This document shows positions 1 to 14,000 of a stretch of DNA of 64,000 nucleotides, one piece after another; positions within the stretch are counted from its first letter, which is position 1, and the number at the start of each line of letters is the position of its first letter. The position numbers were made by a program, and so were the translations under genes. The notes beneath the pieces were generated by a model that saw only the letters and a program-made list of their open reading frames with translations, made no database searches and was not told the DNA's origin. The DNA is from Sipunculus nudus (lineage: Eukaryota; Annelida; Sipuncula; Golfingiida; Sipunculidae), in NCBI GenBank assembly GCA_026874595.1, contig CM049320.1:52466714-52530713 (forward strand), written 5' to 3'.

Positions 1-1360
1 GCTATCAATAACATATATCATAAGATGCACATAAAAATATTTATATAAATAATAATGAGGCTTTAAAAATGTACCTCTCTGTTTAATTTCGGATGATGTG
101 TTTCAACCGATCCCATTCATTCTAATCTTTCAGGCACAGGGGCGTCATTTTATATTTCAGAGTTGGGGGATTACTCTTAGACATACACCCACCCACCAAC
201 ACATACACACACACACACACACACCATATATATATACCTTTTGAGCGTCTTTATGACACATTTCGAATATATAACAATTAAGTATAAGGGTTAAAGGGGA
301 TGGGGAGATATATTAACTGAGATGAGGAGTGTGAGGAGATGAGAAAATATAGATTTTCAGTGGGTTACTGTCTCAATAAGATATGTAAAAATATATTTGT
401 TTATACGTTTCTACATTAATTTTGCGATGCTGTGCTTGTGGCAAGAAATTCATACACCCGTATGTTTTTTCTTGAATTTAAGACCCGGTCAGTGATGATG
501 TATACATTTGCGATTAGGAATGGGCGGCGGGGGCATTCAGGTTTTCGATGATCTTTGAATGGTTAGAATTGTTGGACGTTTAATTTATAGTTTGGTGTGA
601 GGAAGTCATATACTCTTTAAGGCAAGGAAGCTGTTCCTGAAGAATGAAACGGCAATATATGCATATACCTCATTAGTAGCAGAAACGGACCCAAGGGGAC
701 AGAAGTGCAGGCGGTCCGTACCCCTGGTTCAGCAGCTGCAACGGTTTTTCAATCGTATCAGACCAATTTAGAGTCCTGGAAACCTCGCCCCTACCCCTTT
801 TCTGGAAACGACCTTGTATTAGGCCTTGTCATCTATTCCCTGGGTTGAACCCCTCCTTTTCATAAAGCGAGAGCTATGTGTTTTTTACATTTACTGATCA
901 CGCACGTGGGTCAGAGCTTGGGTCAAATGTCAGGCCAAACATGCTTAAATTCCTCACTGAAAGCTTGGGTTATTCATTTGCACAGTATAGTCCATAATCC
1001 TGTGCTGCATTAGACCGCACAGGCAATCCGGTCTTAGCCGGGGGCAGTTTGGCTGTTTTCAGTGGAAACCTCCATGCAGATAAAAAAAAAAATATGTCAA
1101 AGTCACTCAAAATGTTGTGTACATTGAAAATTATTATTCTCATATGGGTGAGGACACTGCGGGAACATAAACCTTTAAATCGAGGCATCGCACAGTATCG
1201 TACGCAATGCGGTTTTAGAGAACATTGCGAACAAGGGTGAACCGAATACCTTTTTTAATATTAGATTTCATTTGCAATATATAAACTAGACGACCATGGG
1301 TCGAACGCTTGCCGGAAATTGAAATGATAGACAGATGGACAGATAGAAAATACTGTCGGT
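1..1360. other. Upstream DNA without recognised gene
   Basis: AT-rich sequence with a short (CA)n tract at about 204-224. Short ORFs here show no domain, splice context or composition that would support a gene. Confidence 0.6.
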
Positions 1361-2290
1361 TTTCTGTCAATGGAATGATTCTCAGGGCCATTGCGGAGAA
1401 GTTGTGCCCCGTAGAATGACATATCAGACAAAAGAACAAGCAGGCAGACAAAGCTGACAAACAGACAGACATACTGACAATGTGAGAAAGATTGACACCA
1501 GATGACTTTACCTGGTTATGGAGAAGGATCAGAGGAAGAAAATAAGTTATAATTTATGCAACTGCGGTTTGTAGTTTTGTAGATATGACAAAATAATATT
1601 TTATTGTGCGTTATTGTGCGAAAAATGCGTTTCGTGATATAAGTGTATGACATAAGATGTCCCAGTTTTAAAAGGATTCCTCCAAATCTCTGGCTTATTG
1701 AATGCCAAATGAGAGATGCAAGAACAGCAAGCAGATGAATTTGAGGACAAACAGACAGACATACTAACAAAGTGACACAAGAATGAGACCAGTTGACTTG
1801 CTCACTAAGAAGAACCAGAGGAAGAATATAAGCCATAGTTTCTGTAATTGAGGTTTAGAGGTATGGAGATATGGCCAAAGAATGATATGTTGGGGAGGGT
1901 TCTGTGCAGCGCCCCCTAGTGGCCATATCCAGAAAAGGAAACATCTGTTTCGAGATATTACTGTAAGGCATAAGAAGTAATAGTTTCAAAAGGATTCTTT
2001 CAAAACTGTAACCTGTAGAATGCTATATGTGAAACGCAAGAGCAAGCAGGCGAATTGAAGACAACTGACTAACAGACAGACTCACTGACAAAGTGACACA
2101 AGATTGTAACAAGATGACTAAACCAGATTATGGAGAAGACTCAGAGGAAGAAAATAAGCTTTAGTTTATGTAATTGAGGCTTATAATTTTGAAAATATGG
2201 TATGTTGAGGAGGTGTGCATCCAGCGCTCCCTAGCGGCCATATTAAAAAAATGAAAAAAAAAAAACATTTCAAGATACTTGTGTAGGACT
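1360..2290. repeat. Three-copy degenerate tandem repeat, unit about 300 bp, with CTCF-like motifs
   Basis: The landmark segment ending in CAGAGGAAGAAAATAAG recurs near 1500, 1795 and 2112, and the CAGACAGACATACTGACAA-like segment recurs near 1460, 1750 and 2070. Two units carry GCAGCGCCCCCTAGTGGCC (1906-1924) and CCAGCGCTCCCTAGCGGCC (2221-2239), the reverse complement of a CTCF-type core. Related fragments continue around 2755-2795 and 3205-3300. Confidence 0.7.
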
Positions 2291-3520
2291 TAAAGGGACC
2301 CAATCACCTTTAAAGCATGTTGAGTTAACACGAAGAATAGCTTCTTCCGTGTAAAATAAATCTGTACCTGCCAAAATATTAAATTGAAACCGTTTGTTTG
2401 AAACCGAGTGTTAAAAACAGCGAACCGGGCGCGATCGCAGGTGTAAACATAAACACAGTGCGTTGGGTCGTGTGTTTGGCGGAGCTGACTCGGCTCAAAA
2501 AATGAAATACATGTTCCTGCTGGCTGAAACACCGCGTGTTGCCCCTTAATCGGACCTTCGGTCACGCGGCCTTGTTACAGTCAGACTGTGTTTACCAACT
2601 GGCAGGGCTATGACAAGTAATAAACAGTCGTATGCGAGAAAATGAGACTGTGTGCTGGAATGGTTTTACTGGGAAACTTTTGTATAAAGCAAAACTGAAC
2701 TTATAGTGTGAAAGAATAGAAATAATACTACGCCTGATTATGTCCCTTTAAGATATGTCAGTTTCAAAAAGATTCCTGCAACACTGTGGCCTCGAAGGCA
2801 AGATGAATGAAATCTCGAATTATCTCGTTTGACGATATTTAAACGAGATGTTACGGGACTTGTAATACAACCTTTTAGTACTAATTGAATGCTACCTAAT
2901 GCAAAAAACTAGACCTCTGTATCTTTAAAACTGACAAAGTTAGAAAAATAAGACCAATTTTCCCAGAAAATGCGTTACCATGGTTACCGCAAATTGAGTC
3001 AGCTACACACCAGAAGACAGGCCTTGGAATGACGATTAAAATGAGCTACTGTTGAATACGACTAATAGTAAGATACGACTAATAGTAACACAGATATGAA
3101 GAAAAAAACGCTTTGTATACTTTTGATGACCTTGACCTTTGACCTATATTGACAACAAAAAAACAATAGGCGCCAGTCATTTTTAATTTTCCATCAACTA
3201 TGTAAGTTTGAAAGCGATTGCTGCAAAATTGCGACTTGTAGAGAGGTTACAGACAAAGAGACAGACAGACATACACACAGACATCCGCGACTGACCAACC
3301 AGCTTGTCGAAATCGGAAATTTCCGGCAAGCAATAATGTTCTATGATGAGTGTGTGTGTGTGGGGGGGGGGGGGGGGAGAAGGAGGATTACATTGATCAA
3401 TACCCACCCCAGCCCTATATTGACGCCCCTTTTTAGGCAAATATCTTTGATATGCTATGAGAGGGAATTTGTTTAATTACCTTCAGAAATATTTTTTCAG
3501 AGCTTACATTTGGAGCCACA

Positions 3521-3688
3521 TGCATTGCTGCATGGTATTCGAGGAATGTTAAAGCTTGTTTTTTTTATAATGTGTCATGTTTTATTGGTAAGTATTTTTC
3601 CAAATGCATTGCATGGTATTCGAGGAATGTTAAAGCTTGTTTTTTTTTTTTATAATGTGTCATGTTTTATTGGTAAGTATTTTTCTGT
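3521..3688. repeat. Tandem duplication, about 84-bp unit, two copies
   Basis: Copy 1 starts at 3521 and copy 2 near 3604; both read TGCATGGTATTCGAGGAATG followed by a T-run and a shared AT-rich end. They differ mainly in the T-run length and a 3-bp indel, so the duplication is recent. Confidence 0.9.
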
Positions 3689-6405
3689 ATATCTATTTAT
3701 TTCCTATCAATACATACTACTCAATTTCCTCTTTCGGTCGTATACTTGGGGTTAACGGTATAGCGAGCTATACCAAAATATCGATGTTTACATTCAAGGC
3801 CGAATCAATTCAATTAATTCACTTTAAAGCCTAGTCTAGGTTTAGTTTATGCAATATATCATTTAAAAAAATCGTTTGAAGAATTCTTAAAAGTAAACAA
3901 ATATATACAAAATATAAGACCCTACACGCCCAGAGGCATTTTGGCAATTAACATGAAATAGTCTATATCGCAGATAAGGTTTACCGGTATACCTTATATT
4001 TATTAAGTCAAATATGAATGCCTCTATGGATATTTGTCCCACCTGTTGGTGAGAGGGAAAACTACACAGGTTGAATCAAGTAATCACAACACCGGCCTGT
4101 TTGCTTTCTATAACGTCATCGTCCCTGAAACCTTCTGTGACACGCACTCATCAGAAGTGTTTCAATGGACTCTGCGTTTTTATCTATAGAGTTAATTTCC
4201 GGACCATGTTGACATTTCAGCAAAGTGTGTGCACTTGCCGTAGGAGATCTTGGAAGAAATCTAGGTTAAACAGCTTTTGTGTCGCAAACTATTCTCAGTA
4301 AATTTAAACTCAAACACACAAAGTTTTAACTGTTTTGGGAAAAATATAACACAAATGTATTACGCGGATTATTCTAACAGAGCCATTCAAGTTTGCCACA
4401 ACCTGCAGCGTGCATGTGTTTATGTGTGCTTTTGTAAGTCCTGATGTTCCTAACTTAGTCTCCTTGAGTCATAGCTTATCTAACGTACCCCTGATATGGC
4501 CTACTAGGCCTGCAGGAATTATTTAAATGCTCAATATTACGTTAGATAAGCTATTACTCAAGGAAATCATACATGTAAGCAAGTATTTATATATATAATT
4601 CATAATTAATATATAATTGATTAAGTACTGCATATTTAACCATATTTGGTAGCTAATCAATAGGGTAAATCATGCTATAGAACTGCAGTGTTTCGTTTTT
4701 TGGAAACATTGATCATATCTCTCAGTTTTTCGGTTTGTATTAAGAGTATGAAAATACCGTTTTACAGATATAATAATTGATTATATTAATATATAAATAT
4801 AGCATTAACGCCTGCAAAGGTATTAAAAGGCATAACAAGTATATTCAGGATTAAACAATTATCTTGCACTGCTACACTTTGTGTAAGAGCTCTTTAGCAG
4901 AGTCGATATGGAGTAATTTAACCGGATACAGAAGTTGTTGGCTCAGAGCTGACCAGAAATCCTTGACCTTCATGCCGACAAATTGTAAAGAACTCGAATT
5001 ATATAACGAGTTAAATTAACCACCCCGTTCCGTTTTCGTTTGTCACTAGTTCATAGTAAAACCCGGACGGCCGTGTGTCTTTTTGTCAGTACGATCTGAA
5101 GAGGCTGGTCATATGCATAGCTGGTGCTGTCGCAGTCAGCGTGTCAGCTTGCAAGTGGTCCTGCCAGTTTTTATTACGGAAGCCAAGTGGTTTGAGTTAA
5201 TGGGTTCTATGTTCCAAGCTGGTGTCATGTAAACCGCAGGAGCGCGAGACAGTCGCGCGGCGTTTAGGATCAGGTTACAGTCTCTCAAATTCCTGTATAA
5301 TAATGAATTACGACTGTTTACGCATGGGCCTTTGTGGTCCGAGACAGCTACTCTCCCGCAGAACAAAACACAGATAAATTGGGCAACTGTGAATGCCACG
5401 CGTGGAGGTTATTCGTTGCCTTGAGGGAACAGCCGTTGTTTACTTTTGTTTAACTTTAACATATGGATCTTAAACAAAGGGTTAAATTTCTGCTTTATTT
5501 CTCTGTACCTTCTTTCGGTTACTCGGTGCGAAATAATGGGGCGTACCAAAACCGCAAAACTAACCCAGGCAATAAAAATGTTTTGTGAATTTATTTTCTG
5601 TAGGCCTAGTTTAATTCTTACACATCTTTTGTTCTTTGTTCTGCATAGTGGGAAACAACAATTTAGCACCTGTTTGTATTTTGATGAGTATAATCAAAGT
5701 CGCTTGAACCCCCATATGTGGAGTGTATTTTTATAGAGAAATGGACGAAACCTTGCTTGTATGTGAGTGTATAAAGTCTTGCCTTGCGTACATCGTATAA
5801 GGAAATAGCGTTTCTTACTGAAAGAGGTGCCACACACGCATTTGTCCATTGCACTGTCGCTTTCTTCCCATTTTCCTCCTAAAAAATGGATTCAAGCAAC
5901 TGTGGTATAATATTCTGGGAAAAACATTAACTGATTACTTGTATATTCGTTAAGTGATACTCTCTTTATTTTATGTCGTGCGAAGATATGTTAGTGTGTC
6001 AATGTAAACTTGGTCTATTTTACATGGATTGTATAGCCAGTTATATATTATTAACTTATATGAGGCACTCTTCATGCATGGCTATATAGGCCTGGATGGT
6101 GTCGTTTTATAGCATATATACGAGTTAGGGAAATACGAGAACCCAAAGAAAACCGACCTTGGATTGGCCACAGTAACTGATAACTCTCTATATATAACAT
6201 GGACGACGGGGAATCGAAAATAATCGAGTTTTTTTTATACTGTTCAGCTATCCATTGTATTATAATAGGTTATCAAATTAAAGACCATCAACAGTGCCAG
6301 AATAACAACTTGCCGCCAAAAGGAATACGGGAAATCTCCAACAGAACTATAAAGAAATCTGCATGCTTCCAATTATTGAAATAATTTGAGAAGTTTATCA
6401 CGTAA

Positions 6406-6407
<2 letters not shown>

Positions 6408-6472
<65 letters not shown>
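6408..6472. repeat. (TA)n microsatellite
   Basis: About 30 TA units, interrupted by one TTT near 6463. Confidence 0.95.
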
Positions 6473-8071
6473 CCACAATGTATTTCACACCTGCATGCGT
6501 GTTCAGTTATCACAATAGGTGTTTCCATTCGCTTCTAGCACTCAGATTAATAATTAGTTATAGTGGTTAATTAAGTATTTATCCCTTCACTCACTGGCTA
6601 TACGTCCGTGAAAAACAAATTTACACTTTGTTTTTAAATGTGTAATTAAAGAGTCGTGCGCGTCTTACGTCTCTCCATCTCTGATTTGTGAAAAATAATG
6701 TCAGCCAGGCCATGTCACCGTTTTTATATTATACACACATGCACACACACATATATATCTATTCATATATTTATATATATATATATACATATATAAAATA
6801 GGTAATTTAAGAGACGGCCGGTGTCGTTTTAACCCCCCACCCCAAGGTGAATCAAACAAGAGATACTATAGTATACATGAATGCTCTCTTAGAAATTAAC
6901 TAACCATGCATCTCTAGGAGTAAGTTGTATGAAGTAATTCCACATGCCAAGTAATTACCTAGAAATGAATCTCTGAAAAAAAAAGAAAATGTTTAGATGG
7001 CCAAAATCTACAACCAAATTTAAAAAGAATTAATCATCAGTTGTTTCTCAGCTTGATGCATAATCTACCACTCTCCATTTTTTATAATCATTAAGAGTTT
7101 TATTAAGGACTTACCGAGCTTTCGTTTAGTCGACATGTACATGTACACACAAAAGACAGGCAAAAGGTCTAAATACATTCATGTATACAGCTTAATATCC
7201 TGGACACATAAGGGAGGTAAGTTGGAGGAATTAAGACACAAAAATATGCACCGGGAAAAAAGTATATCATTTTTAATCATGTAAATTTCTAAATTAACAA
7301 TATATGCATATGTCAATAATTTTCTTTATTTTTATCGCCATACAATAGGCAATGACGATGCTTCATTTTTCTACATAAACCATTCTTGATATGTTGCTAT
7401 ATTTATATACAAACAAAGGGAATGGAAAGCCAAAAACAATATCATTGCAATGTCTCACAAAAGCTTATTTCTTCGAAAGTTCTTAAAATTTACCTATGTG
7501 ACTTGTGTATTTAGAATAATAACAGAAAAAATTAATGTTAAAAAGATTTACGAAAAAGACAAAAATGTTACATGGATTAGATAGTAAATATATTATATCT
7601 ATATACATTACATTTGATAGCTAGACAGTTAGACAACTATATAGATAAAATTAGGTATATCTTGATGACATGTTAATAAATTTCTTTAAAAAAGAAGTAG
7701 AAAACATGCGTTCGTGGGGAGATAATTTTCCTCATTAGCGTGTTGAATAATCAGCTATATAATTAGAATATCAGATTTATATGTCAGGCGTCCCATGAGC
7801 GATACACGTTTAATTTTCTATATCCTTGAATGCCATACAGATAACTGTATAGTCATTTTGGGACATTATTAGGTGAGGGTAGTGCACGGAGAGAGCAGCC
7901 AAGCGTACGTGCGAGTTGTAAGAAGCTGAGAGTCGCCTCCGGCTGGGGAGCTTTGGGTTTCGGGTGAGTGTTGTGTGAACTGTGTAAGGTGAGACGGGAG
8001 CTGGTTTAGTCTGAGTCCGTACACAAAAGAGATGTACGGGACGGGCCCTGACACATAACGCTAAACAAGAC

Positions 8072-8214
8072 ATGAGTGACGGACTGTGCAGCCAGAACCC
8101 GCGGGTCTACAGGACCCAGGATGGCAAAATGTGGACCAAATTAGGCCAGTGTAGATACACTCACCAAACTGCATTAATTAACCCTGCAATTAATGACCAC
8201 CTGGAACACGACAG
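8072..8214 (+). CDS. p53: Candidate first coding exon 1a (TA isoform, N-terminus A)
   Basis: ATG at 8072 opens 47 codons plus two bases ([10 protein letters not shown]... to ...EHLEHD-type end, last codon AG|) and stops at a good donor, gtaaga, at 8215. The two overhanging bases are exactly the phase needed by the acceptor at 27973, giving Arg-Asp-Leu-Arg-Met across the junction. An in-frame TGA at 8012-8014 lies upstream with no earlier ATG after it, so this is the natural start. The 200 bp before it are richer in CpG than the surroundings, consistent with a promoter and 5' UTR. I do not recognise the peptide and the intron would be 19.8 kb, so the assignment rests on phase, donor and base composition only. 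Confidence 0.55.
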
Positions 8215-9195
8215 GTAAGATTTATTTAACTTTTTTTTTCTCCCCAGCAGGTATTTGAAACTTTTCCAAAATTAATTAAAATAATGACCTGAACTATACA
8301 GATTTTCTTATAAAGAAGGATTCTTGAATTCTGTTAAACTATCCGAAAATGCTTTGGAAATTTATTGATAAAATCCCTTGAAATGTTGGCAGAACTTCAC
8401 ATCTTATCTCCCAAACAAAGATATTAGAATTCAGTTTAAATATCCAAGCAGCACATTAATCTCACACATACGAGCAGGCAGTTACGTAACTATAGGCAGA
8501 GTTTATGATGTACTTTATCTGTTAACAAATATATTACGGGGCGCATCTCCATATAGTCTTGTTTCGTATCGATTTCACAGTCACATAGAAAACTGTCCGC
8601 ATGTAAATTGCTTCACGGATTACAGTAAAAAAATCAATATGCATATGATCTCGTGTGTACACAAGAAAGCCTTTTTACCTAAAAAGTACCACCGTGCCTG
8701 ATGCTTCGTTGTATCTTAAGCCTTAACCCATAGCAGTAACCATGATTAAACTCCCCCCCCCCCCCCCCCCCGCCCATGCACTTTTTTTGTTCGCAGTGGC
8801 AACGGCAGCGGCAATATTCTAAAGCCGGAATAAGACGTGTGTTTTGGTAGGTGCGTGTGTATGTGTGTTGGGGGGGGGGGGGGGTTGCGTATAATTTGAG
8901 CCGAATGTAGACAGTTGGTGGAAGTGGTGGCAACCTTCCGCTGTGTGGTATGGACATTTAAACACGGAGTAAATTTTTTAATGACACTTTTTAATGTGCA
9001 GTAAATAATACAAACGAATTGCAAATAGTAGGACCTATGTTATAATATAATTCCCATGAATCAGCAGTCTGTGTATTATATAAGTAAATGTGTATGGTAT
9101 CACCATCAGTATATATCAGTAATATATATCTGCAAATAAAGTTAGGCCCCAAGTGACCTTATACGGAACCAACATTCTACAGCTCCCGTCCAACC

Positions 9196-9238
<43 letters not shown>

Positions 9239-10959
9239 CTTCCGTTTATATACATGCATGTGTACTTCCTTGTAAACAGGAACAAATGCTTACTGTATTA
9301 GGATCGGGCTGCCGCACAAAAAAAAAGCATATTTTAGTGGTTATGCCCTGACGAGGGCTCGATAGAAATGAAGGCAGCTTTCGATATTTTATTGGTTAGA
9401 TGTGTACCGTCTGTTTATAACAATGTCCAGCTATCTTCCTCTATGCACATGTTACGATATACATAACTTAATATAGACAGGAAGACGAGCGTGGTTGTTT
9501 TTGATAAACCTTTTTTTTTATTTTTTTTTTATATATGCTCACGTTTATATAATCTATATTATGATTGGCGGTGGTTTTCAACCGTAGTCACGTAACTTAT
9601 CTGTGGCCACGTCTCGGAAATGTCCGATTGTCTTTTATTTTGAACTGCATGACGGGAACAGTGCTATATGTCCTATGAGAGGTTATCTCTCATGTTTTCA
9701 TCTCAATTCTCAGGAATTTGACATAATTTCTCCAAGGGGCTATCGCAGCGCCATCTATAAGAAAATATTCAAACTTCAGTAGAACATGTATATATGCCAG
9801 TATCATTGAAGTTCCATGTATATACAAGTATGTGATGAAAATAGTTCGGAAATTTGGGTTTATTTTTTATCCATTATTACTTGATTTCTTCTTCTTCCCG
9901 TTCGTCTTCTTTAAATTCTAGGAATGTCCTCTTTCATTATCCCCCCCCCCCATCTCTCTTTCCCTCCTCCATCTCTCTCTCTCTCTCACACACACACATA
10001 CACACCGTTTTATGGTATATCTGTTTTAACGTTGAAGTTAAACGCTGCACATCACCTACTCATCAGATATCATTTTGCAAGATGTACCATGAACTATCAT
10101 ATAAGTCTATATTTTAAGAGGACGGGTTTACCGCATGCGTGCATGTTTACATGTATTATGCGGAATAATGGTCATAGAATAGAGCTCCCATTATCGCAAA
10201 TCCATCTGTTTCAAATATACTTGCCCAGGTGGCTATTTCATCAGCGAATAACATCAGGAGCTGAACAATGTTATGCTAAAATGATATTTCCATCCATACC
10301 CGGTTCTGCCATGCTTCGAGCTCATGTGTAGTGTTTATTATATTACAGCTGGTTGTGGCGACCCATAAATTCCCCAAGCGTTTTTAATGTCCATTGGCTT
10401 AACTGTTACTAGTAGCTATAGCCGTTTACTATTACAATGCAATGCACACGTTTTTTCGCATATTATGGCTAGAACGGCTTGCAAATTTTGGACTCGTCCG
10501 ACTCTGAATCCATTATACACGTTAAAATGACTACATTCTTAAAGGGAGCGCTAAGCATTTAAATTTAAGTGAATAGGCCTAATCACACAAAAATATAGTG
10601 TTTTTTTTTTCTGGCACTTGGTATTAGGCATTGGCTTCTCGCACACAATAAGGCCTAATGTTTTACCTCTTATCTGTTAACGCATTTGAAGAGGTGTTGT
10701 GACAGTCTCATATACAACAACTCTTTATCTATATAATGTTAAAACGAGTTAGATTTATAGGAATAACACTAATAACAAAATGACTTAAGTACCTGCATGT
10801 TCATCGCACTTTTTTGAAAGTTTATTTGGTTTGAAGTGTGTATAGCAATGTCAAACTTAGAAAATTATGATATCTGTAACCATGGTAAACTCGATAATGA
10901 CTTAAAGATTAACATTTATAACATTTATGGTTATAATAACATCGTACTTATGCCTACCA

Positions 10960-11018
<59 letters not shown>

Positions 11019-14000
11019 ATTTTGTATCTTGAGTATCAACCCATATTACGTATATTAAGTATATTTGTTCAAGTCTCACCATTTATTTTATATATATTTT
11101 CTTTACTGGCTACTTTGGTATCCTATTGAAATAAATGGTAAAACTGACTACCAAGTGATTAAACGCCCTAAACGCAAGCCTGTACAAAAGTTTTGTACTC
11201 GCGTAGAATTTCTTGGACTACAGTACTCATTCAGCAGTAAATACGGTCTGGTTCTCAGGAACTTTTTTTTCATAGATCAATGCGGGCGGTTTTTTTTTAA
11301 TTTTTTTTATGTTTCAATAAAAATGTCAAATGATTAGGAAAAAAAATGATAATTATAGACTTTGTTTGCTAAACAAGTAATAGCGCTACATAACAAGGAA
11401 ATTTATCAAAATTGTATAATTTTATCTTTTTGAAAGAAATGTCCGAGCGGCTGGAGCTGAACATTGGTAATTTAATATTGAAAATTAAAATAAAATGTTT
11501 TGATACGGGGGTTTAAAATTGACGCCGGCGGTGCCTGAAAACCATACCTTTTATTTTGTTTGCCTATAATGTGTTAAAAATCGAGGCATGGGTTACTAAA
11601 CTATTGCGAATGAAAGATATCCTGTTAACCCGTTGTAACCTGGTAACCTAAAAGTTCCAAGGAGTCAAAAAACGGCCTCCTTTTCATAAATTGAAATTAA
11701 CCATTGAGGTCATGTGGCTGGATATGCATGCATTTTGTTGTATAATCCCAGTTGTTAAACGTTTTGTGGTTTATTTTCGATTTTTATCGCATAGTAAGTA
11801 GTTCAGCAATCCTGTCGCTAGATGGCGCTATGAAAAGAGAGCTTTGCATGCGCCCATCAGCTTCATCCTAACCCATTTGGCCAGCCATCAGAGAGTAAAC
11901 CTACTCTGAGAACAAGCAGTTCAAAGAAGAGCCAATAATAAATGTCGCTATTTCCATTTGTAGTAAGTTAGGTTGGGAATAAAGTTCTCCATGACCATGC
12001 ATTAACCTGACCAAGAACTAAAGGTATATTTCCAAAACTGATAACAAAAATTGCTTTTATTGAGAAAAAAAAATCAGAATTATGTGTGAAAAATGTGTCG
12101 TTTTACCTTTCTGCAAAATAAAGGATGAGAGTTAGCTAGCAAATGCCATTACATTCTAAACAATTAAAAGCAGGTGTACGTTTTCTTTTTTTAGGCCTAA
12201 AAGGAATTTCAAATCACCGATGGATAATTAAATTAGGGATTGAATTGTTATCAAATTTCGATTATCACATTTACAGTTTTCTGTCTGTTTTAATCTCTAT
12301 TCCACCTATGTATACATGTACTAGCAGAAGGTATTCCGTACGTGATGCAGCGAGCACTATGGCGTTTATCAAGGTAACCCTAGCATTATATGAAATGTTA
12401 AGAGTAGTAATACAGGGAGAGATTTAATTTTCATTTTGTCCTCACAAATGCACCCTAAGGCGCCGGGCCTTAGGCCAAAAAAATTAAGGTATGGTTCTCA
12501 GGCACGCATCAATTTTAAACCCCGCATCAAAAATTTTTATTTTGATTTTCAATAAAAACTTTCCAATTTTGAGCTGCTGCCGCTCCGACATTTCTTTCAA
12601 GAAGATAAAACCATACAATTTCCTTTGTTTTGTAGTTCTTTTACTTATTTTGCAAAATGAAACTGTTATTTTCATGCTTTTCCCTTATCATTTGACATTT
12701 TTATCGAAACATCCATAAAATTTATAATAAAAAAAGCGCCCGCCCGCATTGATTTATGAAAAAAAAAGTGCCTGAGAACCATACCTTTTCTTTTATTTTT
12801 GCCTTATAGTTTTCAGTTTAGCTTTACCTTGAGATAAAAAGGTTTCTAAAGACTCTATAATTGACAACTAGCGGTACTTTTTGCACCCAACGCTATAATA
12901 GCTATACCTCTGGGAAGGAACGATTGTTTGCAGTAATGGAACTGACATTTGAATCAAAAGGCAATAATCAATATTTGAATATAATGGAAACCCCTTTGTA
13001 TAAATTGTGTTTTAAGTGTTTACACATGGATTTTAAATGCCCTGACTGTCAAACAGCCCACGTGGGTTTGTTTATCCCGGAAGTTCAACCATTTTGAAAC
13101 AAGAGATCCTGGAATGCGCATGCTAAGCAAGTCTTGACAGGAAACCCGCGTTGTCAAATGGTGCCGCTCACACGTTGGATTGAACCGTGAGAACCCGCAA
13201 TCTCATAGAGCTAATTCACTGCCATTTCAGGTAAGGCCCCTCCTTCAACTACTATTTTTCCTTATAAGCCAAACGCTTGCACTGGTAAGCTAAATCCATT
13301 CTATATTGAACGAAAAGATTATCCATTCATAAGGACATGATGTTTGACCTAATTATTGACCTACTTTTAACTGGGTCTAAAATTCTTACACATTAAGCAA
13401 AATAAACCTGTCCACAGGAGCAAAGTTACACGCATTTCCTGTTAAATATTAATAATTAACAATATGCAGGATTGACTGATCGTTTTCTCGCGACTTTTGC
13501 TACATGTAAGTACTGATATTAGGCATGTGTCAATATTCGCGTCCGCGGAAGAATTTGTAGTGGCGAGGTCCCGGTGAAATGTCAACAAGTGACGTCACCG
13601 TGTGTGTGCACGCGGTGTATGGTGTCTAGTGGGTCAGCGGTAGCGTGCATTGAGCCAAAGGAGAGAGGGGAGATCTTGAGGGGGGACATAATAATCCCCC
13701 TTGATGCTAAAACTGCCGAAATATTTGTTCAACCAGATGCATTTATTATAAAGCTACACCGTCCGTGTTTATAGGTGAGTGCAGGGTTTGAAAACCGTGT
13801 TTATTTGGATGATGTCTGTGTTTTCCGGTGACATTTTTGTTGACAGGTACCTGTCAAAAACCCCACAGGTGCGATCAACATGGATTTTCAGTTGTAATTA
13901 TTTCCCGACTCTCCACAGTGCTGGCTATTCTACTTAAAGGCCACTTTGCATAATCATATGAAGCAGCAACTTATATACCAGGATTATTTATTTATTGACA

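Larger units (their letters stand above)
2291..7800. other. Upstream region without recognised gene; minor repeats
   Basis: Contains a poly-G run (3362-3377), an 84-bp tandem duplication (3521-3688), and (TA)n (6408-6472). A patch at 5030-5430 is richer in CpG, with a GCGCGAGACAGTCGCGCGG inverted repeat near 5240, and could be regulatory; no exon could be supported there. Confidence 0.5.

Noticed and set aside
7819-7858. TATA/Inr pair for exon 1a (TATAT at 7819, TCATTT at 7853)
   Set aside because: The spacing is about 36 bp and the TATA motif is short in an AT-rich background; not convincing.
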